Positions 1 through 8,745 of a DNA stretch of 64,000 bases are shown here, in pieces. The notes beneath the pieces are model-generated. The model searched no databases. It was given only the letters and a program-made list of their open reading frames with translations, and was not told the DNA's origin. The stretch comes from Flavipsychrobacter sp. (GTDB taxonomy: Bacteria > Bacteroidota > Bacteroidia > Chitinophagales > Chitinophagaceae): positions 62,001-126,000 of the forward strand of contig JAJNBJ010000002.1 in NCBI GenBank assembly GCA_021155965.1, in the 5' to 3' direction. The translations under genes were made by a program, and so were the position numbers. Within the stretch, counting starts at the first letter, position 1, and every line of letters starts with the position of its first letter.

Positions 1-2142
1 ACCATATACTACACACTTGCCAAGGTCTCTGTATTGTTGAGTAGTTCCGCTGCCATAGGGCACACTAACCAATGCCAGCAGGTGCGAATAAGCACTCCTG
101 TAACCAGCAAGTTCTACATAACTCTTTTTACTTAGTTTATACCGTGCTGAAATTTCTATATTCTTCACTTTTTCGGGCTCCAGGTCCGGATTATTCAATA
201 ATCTTGACCCCGTTGTTGAGAATTTATTCTGGTTCGATGCATTCAGGAAGGCCTCCGCATAGATAGCCTTAAAAATAAAATTGCCAGGGTACCAGATCAC
301 ATCCATCCTCGGGTTGAAGACAGTACCATAACCATATATTCCCCTGAACCTATTATTATCGACCCTGCCACCCAGGTCGATATTCAATCTGCGTTTAGCA
401 TTGTGATAGCTAGCGGTAGCATAGCCACTCATAGTATAGGTTGTGAAATTATTGCCACCGGGCGAGTCTATCGCCCTACCATACAGAACTGCAGGGTACA
501 GGGTTGTGGTTATATAGTTGGCCTGCAATATGCCACTGGTAAACTCAGCACCTGCCAGTATGTCAAATTTGTCACTGACGATGTACTGGGTCTTCAACTC
601 CGAACGCACGATATTAGAAGCCTGGTAAAAGTTAACTCTTGCATAATAAGGAGTTACCCCACTAATGAACGCATGATTACCCAAAACGTTACCATAACCA
701 GAGAAAGTAGTAACCCTGGAATGATCGCCAAAATCCATATACCTGTAATAAGTAAAGCTGGTGAAGTTGATGCGTTCAGAAAGCTTATTATCATAACGCG
801 CATAAATAAAGTAATCGCGTACCTGCCAATTGGTCAAAGCAGCATTAGTGGATGCAAAATTGTCAACAAAGTCGCCGCTGGCACCTTCGTTCTTATTCCA
901 GTACTGGAAGCCAAATTTAAAATGGCTGATTGCCAGTTTTGTAGAAATGTAAAAATCCTGGATTGGCGCTTCATATCTGCCCGAATTTTTTGAAGCTATC
1001 TTGTAGTACGCTTTATCCAGCGAATCCGCACGACGGATACCCGCTGTCGTGGCAACAATTTTGGTAGAATCCGAATTTACCGAATAATACGGGCCAACAT
1101 ACTTTGCGGCGCTATCCACCGAATAATTCATGGTCATTCTCTTGGTATATGCTGCATCGCCGTACGTCGGCACCCCATCCCAATACGGATCATTCGACAG
1201 ATCAACACCATCAGAAAAGTATGCCCTGCCGGTTACGCTGAAGAAAAGCTTCTTATTACTGATACCTGCTGTACCATCCACATACTTGGTGTTATAGGAC
1301 GCAGCACCCGTATGTAAATTGATACCAGCCTTCTTTGGTTTGCTGCTCCTTTCAGTACCTGTGTTGCCTGTTATCAGGTCATCCTCATCTTTGGTAACGA
1401 TATTAATAACCCCGCAAAAAGCGTTCGCACCATATATGTTTGATGCCGGCCCATAAATGACTTCTATTCTCTTCACACTCGAAATAGGATATTGTTTGGA
1501 AACATACGCTGCATTACCCCACAGGTCATTGTTCTCCACACCGTCTATCATGATCATAATACGTTCTGTAAGCGCGGGCGCCCTGTAGCCACGCTGGTAC
1601 AATACAGAATAACTGATACCAAAGTCCCTCGATATATCAAATCCTGGCAGGTCGTTGAATACCGATTCTATATCCAGGTAGCCCCTGTCCATAATATCTT
1701 TTGCAGTGATCACCTGCATGGTGGCCGGCGCCATATCTATACTTTCTGCCTTTTTAGAAACCGAAGATGTTAACGATGCCCTTATTTGTGTCCTTACATA
1801 AGCTAACTCTAATTTAAACCGTTGCGGATCGTTTCCTTGTGCCTGGAAATTATCATCCATAGTAAACAGTGTCCTAATGTGCTTATCAGCCTCGCTCACA
1901 GAATCAAGCGCCAGGTAACACTTAGCCATCAGGCTATACGCATCCAGCTTTTGGCTCAACTGTTTATACCCTCCATGGTCAAGGCAGTACTTAAGGCCAT
2001 CTATACACTCAACGAACTTGCCTATTTCGTAATTGTATTGCGCCAAAGTAATTGAGTTATTACCACATTCACCTTGGGCTTTAACCACAAGTGAACAAAA
2101 CAATAACACAAATACTGCCGGGCTTTTAAAAACTCTTATCAT
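1..2142 (-). CDS. TonB-dependent outer-membrane receptor with TPR-like N-terminal domain (3' end outside window)
   Basis: The reading frame is open from an ATG at 2142 to the window edge (714 codons, no stop), so the C-terminal barrel is incomplete. Residues 1-23 form a signal peptide ending KAQ. Residues about 25-125 are a short helical, TPR-like region in place of the usual carboxypeptidase-regulatory domain. A TonB plug follows (about 138-252), with the typical ITAKDIMDRGY, the D-G-V motif near 200 and the RIEVIYGPASNIYGANAFCG block. The barrel starts near 265. Such receptors move ligands across the outer membrane using TonB energy. The start lies 10 nt after the stop of the STAND NTPase gene, so it is probably the last gene of that operon. 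The ligand is unknown. Family assignment is firm; a role with the upstream signalling genes is inferred from spacing only. Confidence 0.9.
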   Translation of the reverse strand, partial: MIRVFKSPAVFVLLFCSLVVKAQGECGNNSITLAQYNYEIGKFVECIDGLKYCLDHGGYKQLSQKLDAYSLMAKCYLALDSVSEADKHIRTLFTMDDNFQAQGNDPQRFKLELAYVRTQIRASLTSSVSKKAESIDMAPATMQVITAKDIMDRGYLDIESVFNDLPGFDISRDFGISYSVLYQRGYRAPALTERIMIMIDGVENNDLWGNAAYVSKQYPISSVKRIEVIYGPASNIYGANAFCGVINIVTKDEDDLITGNTGTERSSKPKKAGINLHTGAASYNTKYVDGTAGISNKKLFFSVTGRAYFSDGVDLSNDPYWDGVPTYGDAAYTKRMTMNYSVDSAAKYVGPYYSVNSDSTKIVATTAGIRRADSLDKAYYKIASKNSGRYEAPIQDFYISTKLAISHFKFGFQYWNKNEGASGDFVDNFASTNAALTNWQVRDYFIYARYDNKLSERINFTSFTYYRYMDFGDHSRVTTFSGYGNVLGNHAFISGVTPYYARVNFYQASNIVRSELKTQYIVSDKFDILAGAEFTSGILQANYITTTLYPAVLYGRAIDSPGGNNFTTYTMSGYATASYHNAKRRLNIDLGGRVDNNRFRGIYGYGTVFNPRMDVIWYPGNFIFKAIYAEAFLNASNQNKFSTTGSRLLNNPDLEPEKVKNIEISARYKLSKKSYVELAGYRSAYSHLLALVSVPYGSGTTQQYRDLGKCVVYG

Positions 2143-2152
2143 GATAATGATT

Positions 2153-5100
2153 TTACTTTTTCGTTAACAGATTATAGACCCCGGTCATTGTTGTCGGGTA
2201 CCCCACAATGCGCATATCTTCTCCGCCCGAAAACAGGTATTTGTTATCAGAAGTATAATAAAGGCTATACACCCAGCTGAAATGCTGCTGAATTGTTATA
2301 GCATCATCTGTATTCAATTCCCCCGAAGAAGTTACCTGCGTCAACTTCACTGTCTTATCACTGCTGGCTGTTGCTAACTGCAGAACGCCATCACTTACAG
2401 TGCAAAACTTAAGATCGTTGACCGCCGACCTATGCAATGCAGATGATGCAATTGTCCCACTGTTCAGGTTACGTACCATTACGCCACCGTTATACATACC
2501 AACAGCGAGATATTTTCCCGAACGGTCTGTACTCATACTTGTCACCTGGAATGGTGCAGGGTATATGTGCGCAGGCTTTGTAGGCACCTGGTCCCATGCA
2601 GCATACTCCATTATAGTTTTAGCATTAGCTATAAATATCTTTCCGCCGCCTGTTGCAACGGATACACAGTTGGGCACCTGCCCAAACTCCCCGGTTTGGG
2701 CACCATTTTTCACTTCAAACCTGGTCACACCATCGGTCGATTGCACAAGGAAACTCTTATTATCAATAAACAAACCCTTTCTGCCCTTGCCAATAAACGT
2801 AACCCTTGTAAGCTCTTTCAAAGTTCCTTCGTTGTTCGTTGTATATATGATCGCCTTATCCAGCATCACAACCAATAAATTATCGCCGGATGGAGAAACG
2901 GTCAGCGACCTTATCTCACCATGGGTATTTACGGTAGCTTTCTCTTTAAGCACCCCATCAGTACTTTGGAAAACAATAATAGAACCTGCTTCATCTCCTG
3001 AAAATAAAATGTTGGAATGTGGCAATCCTGCCATAGCGCGTACCGGCCGCTCATGAAAGATCTTATTATTGGCATTGCCCACCAGGTTCTGCCAGGTAAG
3101 GTATAGGGCAAAATAAATATCATTGTCCTGGAAACCACCTTTGTTCTTCAGATTATCACTATATGCTCTTAGTGCAAAATCCCGGGAATTCTGAAAATCG
3201 TTTTCGTTCATCTTAAGCACAGCATTATGTGCATAATTTTTCGACTTTGCCAGTATTCCCAACCTTTCCGCTTCAGCTTTTTCCCTCAACGCGTTAAATC
3301 GCGCACTATCAGCCTCTTTACGGCTTCTTTCAGCTCGTTCAGCATTTCTTTTTGCGTCCTCCGCGCTTATTCTCGCATCTTCCGCACTTTTTTTCGCATC
3401 AGATTCCGCAATTCGGGCTCTTTTGCTTTCCTGTTTGGCGATACCTTCCTGCTTTAGCGCAATTTGTTTTTGTTCCAGTGCTATTTTTTGGCTTTTTTCA
3501 GCACTATCTTTTGCTGCTTCAGCTATTGCTTTTTCATTCAGGGCTTCCTCCTTATTCTTATCAGCTATACTTTTCTGCTCCAACGCCTCTTTCCTTTTAT
3601 TGTCCGCCTCCACTTGCGCCCTTGCAGCCCGGTTCTTCTGGTCATAAGCGAGAATAGCCAACATGAATGCCAGCAAAGCAATAACAGATACTATTATCGA
3701 TATTCTTCTCGTTATACGCAGCCTTTGCCTTTGCAGCTCTTCCTTATGCTTTATTTCCATATCACGCTGCTGCCTGCTATGGTCCAGGAAGAAGATAGCC
3801 TTGTCGTAATAAGGATTATACCGCGATGCCCACGCAGCATTAGTATTCTGTTCTTCTTTCCACTTAATGGCTATTTGCAGTTCCGGGTCACGCCATAAAC
3901 CACCTTTACCTGTTTCATATAGGTTCACAGCCTCACACAAATGCAGGTATACCTGCGCCGATTCTTCTTCTTCCTCCAGCCAGGTGATCAGCCTTTTCCA
4001 AACACGCATCAGGCTTTCGTGCGAAATATCAATAATAGAATGCTCGGTCAATTTGGTTGAGGGCGGTGGCATCAGAAACCCTCTTCCGGTTTTCCTGAAC
4101 AATTCCACCACTTTTATCACTTCTTCTTTCGGCACATTCGCTGCAGCACTTAATTCAGATAAAAGCCTCGGCCGCCTGATACCCATCGCCAGGCCACCTT
4201 TATCCGTCAGCTCTTTAAATATCTTTTCGCATATCTGCCGCTCTTTATCATTAGCCAATTCTGAGAAGGCTTCCTCAGCGTGCTGCGATAATGCTTCTGT
4301 TATCGTACCAATATGTTCATAATCTTCAATATCTATTGGCTGGTCGGGCTTTCCATTTTTTTTCCACTCATCCCAGGTACGCATCAACGCATGCTGCAGG
4401 ATAGGTAGCTGGTCGGGGTTATCCCCTACATCATTCAGTAGCCTGTTCACCAGAGCGGGGGTAATTGATGCACCGCCCACAGCTATTGGCCCTGTTATTG
4501 CTTCCCTTCTTTCCTCACGGGTCATACGTGGTACAAGATATTGTCCCTCGTTAATAGCTTCCGGTAATCCTCTGAATTCTGTACAATCCCCCAGGAAGTC
4601 AGACCGCATTGTAAACACAACATAGATCGGGAATTCCTTCTGCTCAGCAGCCTTAAGTAGCAGGTTAATAAATGCTACTGAATCACGCTTGCCTTCCTTT
4701 GCATCTTTTTCATACTTGCTGAAACGGAACAACTCCTCAAACTGGTCAACCAGCACCAGTAAATTATTTCTTTTGTCCAGCCCCGATTGTTTGTAAGCTT
4801 CTATAAGTCCCAGGTTACTCCTGCGCAATATCGTTTCATTGATGGCTTTATTAGTTTCTTCATCTTCCTGCGATTGGTCATCCCTTAAAACACCATTCTT
4901 GCACAATGCTTCATTCATTTGCCCTATCGGGTCATTCCCCGGCCTGAACAATGCAACTCGCCACTGCGATCCCACACCCGACATAAGCCCGCTGTGCAAT
5001 GAAGTCAGCAAGCCCGATTTCACAAGCGATGATTTACCACTGCCTGAAGAACCTATAATTGCAAGGAAACGCGATGTTCGCAGTTTCCTCAGCAACTCGT

Positions 5101-5197
5101 CTATTTGTTTTTCCCTGCCGAAGAAGAGAATATCTTCTTCCTCTTCAAAAGCCCTTAACCCGGGAAATGGATTTATCAATTTAGTTTGTACCTCCAT
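2153..5197 (-). CDS. nSTAND1-like NTPase with TM segment, coiled coil and WD40-like C-terminus
   Basis: The protein has 1014 aa. It opens with the nSTAND1 signature NPFPGLRAFEEEE near residue 9 and FFGRE near 25. The Walker A motif GSSGSGKS is at 49-56 and Walker B LLVLVDQFEEL at about 146-156. A sensor-like TMRSDF lies at 196-201, LPILQHALMRTW at 264-275 and ISHESLMRVW near 391. One hydrophobic segment spans about 499-518, preceded by a basic stretch. An Ala/Glu/Lys-rich heptad-like coiled coil follows (520-655), then weak WD40-like blades (about 715-1014). STAND NTPases are signal switches that oligomerise on ligand binding, and many act in immunity or regulated cell death. The gene lies 9 nt after the TIR gene and 10 nt before the TonB receptor. 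The propeller is divergent, so the blade count is uncertain. Confidence 0.88.
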   Translation of the reverse strand: MEVQTKLINPFPGLRAFEEEEDILFFGREKQIDELLRKLRTSRFLAIIGSSGSGKSSLVKSGLLTSLHSGLMSGVGSQWRVALFRPGNDPIGQMNEALCKNGVLRDDQSQEDEETNKAINETILRRSNLGLIEAYKQSGLDKRNNLLVLVDQFEELFRFSKYEKDAKEGKRDSVAFINLLLKAAEQKEFPIYVVFTMRSDFLGDCTEFRGLPEAINEGQYLVPRMTREERREAITGPIAVGGASITPALVNRLLNDVGDNPDQLPILQHALMRTWDEWKKNGKPDQPIDIEDYEHIGTITEALSQHAEEAFSELANDKERQICEKIFKELTDKGGLAMGIRRPRLLSELSAAANVPKEEVIKVVELFRKTGRGFLMPPPSTKLTEHSIIDISHESLMRVWKRLITWLEEEEESAQVYLHLCEAVNLYETGKGGLWRDPELQIAIKWKEEQNTNAAWASRYNPYYDKAIFFLDHSRQQRDMEIKHKEELQRQRLRITRRISIIVSVIALLAFMLAILAYDQKNRAARAQVEADNKRKEALEQKSIADKNKEEALNEKAIAEAAKDSAEKSQKIALEQKQIALKQEGIAKQESKRARIAESDAKKSAEDARISAEDAKRNAERAERSRKEADSARFNALREKAEAERLGILAKSKNYAHNAVLKMNENDFQNSRDFALRAYSDNLKNKGGFQDNDIYFALYLTWQNLVGNANNKIFHERPVRAMAGLPHSNILFSGDEAGSIIVFQSTDGVLKEKATVNTHGEIRSLTVSPSGDNLLVVMLDKAIIYTTNNEGTLKELTRVTFIGKGRKGLFIDNKSFLVQSTDGVTRFEVKNGAQTGEFGQVPNCVSVATGGGKIFIANAKTIMEYAAWDQVPTKPAHIYPAPFQVTSMSTDRSGKYLAVGMYNGGVMVRNLNSGTIASSALHRSAVNDLKFCTVSDGVLQLATASSDKTVKLTQVTSSGELNTDDAITIQQHFSWVYSLYYTSDNKYLFSGGEDMRIVGYPTTMTGVYNLLTKK

Positions 5198-5206
5198 AAT
5201 ATCCCA

Positions 5207-6703
5207 TTATAATTTCGACAGTATATTTTTTAATTCTTTTTCCGGCAATTGCTCCATACCATTCACTACTTCAGCCTCCAAGGTCCGGAATCGCTGCTTG
5301 GTTGGGCTTACCGGTCCAGCCAAATACACTCCTTTGAAGGAAATTGGCTTAGCACGTCCATAGCCATTTATTTTCATAAAGTCCCTCATCTTCGTACGCA
5401 GCCATATTTCGCTGCCACTACCATAAAAAATGATCACCCCGGCACAATTCTTCAGGTTCTCAATGTGGTCTTCCCGTATCTGTGTTTCATCTCCTTCAAA
5501 TATCGGCAACACAACTTCTACCCCGCTATTGAACAGGAAATCCTCAAGCGGCCTTATATTCTCAAGGTCTTGTATATCGCAAATAAGATAGACCATCTTA
5601 TTGGAGCTTTCGGACTGCTGAACGCCTGATCCTGTAGCAACTTTATTGTCCTCCTCCATCGCTACAAGCTTGTCGTGTATCACACTCTTAAAATCTTCTA
5701 TCGATCCTTTCACTACATCAGCACCTGCTATCACATCCTTATTACCGGTCGTTAATTTTTGGAGGAATACTTTTTGCCGTTCATCCACCGGATCCATATG
5801 CTCCGGTATCCAGATAAGTCTTGAAAGGTTTTCTGCAACACTATGCGATACACCTATCTCATTCTGTATCTCTACAATAGACTTTTCTGCCCCTTCCGGC
5901 ACTATGCCATAGTTATTGCCCACCAGGTGTATAGCCAGCTGGGCTTCTTTCATATATTCATCCACATTGTCTTTCAGCACAGGTGCCACAAGCGACAGCT
6001 GCCCATATGGCAGTATATTGTACCCATGGTCCTGCAATTCTCTTTTTATGCTATCTCGAAGGTCTTTGGTATCATAGCTTGATTCCGATAGAAAAATGCT
6101 CTTTACCTGCTTGTTATTTTGCTGTGCTGCCTGCGCCGCGCCGGCTGAAGTATCAGTAGCTTTTATTTCTTCCAGGTATGCTGCAATATCATTGGCAAGG
6201 TCATCCAGTTTTTCCCAATACCCTTTTTCGGCATGGCTAAAAATGGGAGACATCTCCTTTATCCTATTGGTTGCAGGGTCTGTTGTATAAAATTCGTAAC
6301 CGAGGATATTCTTAATACAATCAGGATGCAGTTCCTGGCTCACAGGTGTTTTGATGACCTTAAATACCCTTGCTTTATTATTGACAATAAATCCTGTTGT
6401 CTGCTGGCACACTTCATGAAACTGGGTTACTTCTCTCACGCACCATTCTGATTTTATATACCTCGGCGTAATGATCGATATCATGATCGCCACCTTCGAG
6501 AACTGGTCAACTATCTCCTTATCAAAAATGTGGTTACCCTGCAAAACCGGGTCACGCCATATAATTGGCTTCACACCCATAAGCTGCCCAAGCCTGATCT
6601 CAAGCGCACGGTGGAATTCAGATATCCACCCTTTCTTATCCGCTATCAGCGACTCATCGTCAATATGAGCATAACTGATAAATATGTCCCTGTCAAACTG
6701 CAT
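5207..6703 (-). CDS. TIR-domain protein with two further TIR-like modules
   Basis: The protein has 498 aa. Residues 1-150 form a TIR domain: DIFISYAHID at 6-15, a region ending IIWRD near 47-51, and the box SEWCVRE at 85-91. Glu91 is in the position of the catalytic Glu of NADase TIRs. A second alpha/beta module (about 199-350) resembles DUF4062/TIR-like domains of conflict systems. A third (about 369-498, starting MVYLICDIQDL) also has a TIR-like layout but lacks the WCxxE box. TIR domains either bind partners or cleave NAD+ to make cyclic ADP-ribose-type signals or deplete NAD. The ATG lies 2 nt after the stop of the RyR-channel gene and the stop 9 nt before the STAND gene, implying coupled translation. 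Whether it is an active NADase cannot be told from sequence. Confidence 0.88.
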   Translation of the reverse strand: MQFDRDIFISYAHIDDESLIADKKGWISEFHRALEIRLGQLMGVKPIIWRDPVLQGNHIFDKEIVDQFSKVAIMISIITPRYIKSEWCVREVTQFHEVCQQTTGFIVNNKARVFKVIKTPVSQELHPDCIKNILGYEFYTTDPATNRIKEMSPIFSHAEKGYWEKLDDLANDIAAYLEEIKATDTSAGAAQAAQQNNKQVKSIFLSESSYDTKDLRDSIKRELQDHGYNILPYGQLSLVAPVLKDNVDEYMKEAQLAIHLVGNNYGIVPEGAEKSIVEIQNEIGVSHSVAENLSRLIWIPEHMDPVDERQKVFLQKLTTGNKDVIAGADVVKGSIEDFKSVIHDKLVAMEEDNKVATGSGVQQSESSNKMVYLICDIQDLENIRPLEDFLFNSGVEVVLPIFEGDETQIREDHIENLKNCAGVIIFYGSGSEIWLRTKMRDFMKINGYGRAKPISFKGVYLAGPVSPTKQRFRTLEAEVVNGMEQLPEKELKNILSKL

Positions 6704-6705
6704 CT

Positions 6706-8637
6706 CTATTTTTTTATTTCCATTTTCATTGAATTAAGTAATGGCATTAAAAGAAAAACATCCAGGTCCTTGCCCTTCTCTTTATCGTTCAGTTTATCAT
6801 ACGGTATCAACAGGTCATGTATCTTCAGGCGTTCCCTGACTCCTTTTGTTATCGTTTCATTAGGAAGGTTATTGTACCGGTAATTCAGCACCATTTTCTC
6901 CGCACACCATCTCTTATGCTCTATAGGCGCAATTACCGGGAATGAATGTAATATATTTTCATGAGTAAGTGGTAAACAATCCAGGTTTTTCATAATATTT
7001 ACCTTAACTGCAAGATGGCGTGCGGCATACCGGTTAGCACTTTTTTTATGATAAGACAAGCTATCCCACCGCTTCTTGATACTGAACACGGATGCCAACT
7101 CATGCACACTACGTTTGGTTACTACCGTCAGTTCCTGCAATACCAGCCTTTCAATTTCCTGTTCATTAATGTGCGGACCGGACAGATCCAATATTTTCTG
7201 CGCTATCCCTTTTATTACTATTTCAGCATCTGCGACACTGAATTTCTCTTTCAGCATGTCCCCAAACTCATACCGCACCGAGTAATAGTAATTAATAACC
7301 CTCGACAGCATATCAATCCGCTCACTTTCCTCAAGCAGGCGGCTGCTAGTACAACTGTCTGTTATCATATTTACCACCTCCATGTTGAGTTGCCTTTTTA
7401 AAACATGGGTCAGTTGTTCATTGCTTTCCCTTTCTTCATCAAGCAAATTCATAATGCTCGTGTCCTCGGGGAAACACACCACCACAGGCACACTCATATA
7501 CTGCTCAACCTGCCCCGCTAGAAACTGCCTGAACCTTGTAGCCAGGTTGATCAGCTCCGCGCCATCATTACCAAAACAATACGCAGCTTTTACCTTACAC
7601 AATTTCTCTATCACCTCTTTAGACCAGTTGAAATTGGCAAAGAACTTATTGTTCAGCAGCTTCACAGGTACTATATCTATATACTCCCTGTAGTATGGAT
7701 ATTGGTAACTGAATTCGTGCAACAGGTCATCTGCCTCTTTATCAACAAGGTATATTTTTATGTTCTTACAGTCCTTATAGCGGCTGAGAATAATATTCTC
7801 GAGAATAAACTCCTCTGCGGCCTGATTGTAGCCTATTACAGCCACTGCATGCTCTTCATCGTGGTTATCAAAATTAAAGTAATCATGTGGCGGGAAAGCA
7901 TCGTAGATCTTCTTGGCAGCAGCACCCGCTATATTAAACACCTCAAATTCAAAGTTCTCATCCGCATTGCTGATATCAATATAATCCTTCAGCACTTCCA
8001 TGTTATTGTTCTTACTGATGTGCGTAAGTATACGCACATTACGCCGTTCATTCTTTTCTCTCAGGTACTTAATAAGCTTCAGCGATAATTCGATATTTGT
8101 ATTGTCATCCTCAAATGCGATCACACATGCCCTTGCACTGGATACCAGCATTGTATCAAACAGTTTGGCAGTATGGGTACTATCGCTGAAATGGATAATA
8201 CCTTCTTTTTTTATTTTCTCTAACGAAGGGTGTTCATCATTCCCCTCTGCAAGTATTACTTTATACTTGTTGGTCAGCAGGTCAGAGAAAATGTTTGCAC
8301 CAAGCTTTTCAATAGAAAAAACGATAACATGGTCGCTAAAGGTATACTTGATCTTTAATCTGATAAATTGCCTCAGCAAATGCTTATATACCAGGCTATA
8401 AATACCTAAACCGAATATGATTGCAGCAAGGTATCTTGAGATAAGCAGGTAAACATTACTCGTCGCATCTGCAGGGTCTATATTGTTGAGTATAAAAAAG
8501 AAAAGTGTAGAATAGATCGCTCCGGGTAATGAGAAATCCGGACCCAATAATTGCTGATAACCCATTATACCAAACAGGAAAACCAAACATATTACTATTG
8601 GAATAATAAATACCCTAATATTCCTTCCATTCCCCAT
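6706..8637 (-). CDS. Two-TM channel-like protein with two RCK/TrkA-N-like domains and a C-terminal RyR domain
   Basis: The protein has 643 aa. TM1 (about 7-29), a hydrophobic pore-loop-like segment (37-51) and TM2 (62-84) give the two-TM potassium-channel layout, but the TVGYG filter is absent. A Rossmann-like RCK/TrkA-N region follows (about 102-215, DHVIVFSIEKLG), then a second (about 262-390, HAVAVIGYNQAAE). The C-terminus (about 525-630) matches the RyR domain: IEHKRWCAE near 572-580, a basic patch and LLIPYDKLNDKEKGKD near 609-624. RyR domains in bacteria have been proposed to bind nucleotides or their derivatives in conflict and signalling operons. It is the first gene of the TIR-STAND-TonB cluster and would fit a membrane effector or sensor of a TIR-made nucleotide. 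That role is inference; the domain order is read directly. Confidence 0.85.
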   Translation of the reverse strand: MGNGRNIRVFIIPIVICLVFLFGIMGYQQLLGPDFSLPGAIYSTLFFFILNNIDPADATSNVYLLISRYLAAIIFGLGIYSLVYKHLLRQFIRLKIKYTFSDHVIVFSIEKLGANIFSDLLTNKYKVILAEGNDEHPSLEKIKKEGIIHFSDSTHTAKLFDTMLVSSARACVIAFEDDNTNIELSLKLIKYLREKNERRNVRILTHISKNNNMEVLKDYIDISNADENFEFEVFNIAGAAAKKIYDAFPPHDYFNFDNHDEEHAVAVIGYNQAAEEFILENIILSRYKDCKNIKIYLVDKEADDLLHEFSYQYPYYREYIDIVPVKLLNNKFFANFNWSKEVIEKLCKVKAAYCFGNDGAELINLATRFRQFLAGQVEQYMSVPVVVCFPEDTSIMNLLDEERESNEQLTHVLKRQLNMEVVNMITDSCTSSRLLEESERIDMLSRVINYYYSVRYEFGDMLKEKFSVADAEIVIKGIAQKILDLSGPHINEQEIERLVLQELTVVTKRSVHELASVFSIKKRWDSLSYHKKSANRYAARHLAVKVNIMKNLDCLPLTHENILHSFPVIAPIEHKRWCAEKMVLNYRYNNLPNETITKGVRERLKIHDLLIPYDKLNDKEKGKDLDVFLLMPLLNSMKMEIKK

Positions 8638-8745
8638 TTATAAGAAATTTACTAATGCAATCACCCGGCTTATGAAAATATGCGTTGAAATTACTAAAAA
8701 ATGCCCATACAGGTAGCAATTTAGTGGGGGTAAATAACCCTTGGG

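Noticed and set aside
3227-3898. Several plus-strand frames inside the STAND gene
   Set aside because: They are shadows of the repetitive coiled-coil coding sequence on the other strand.
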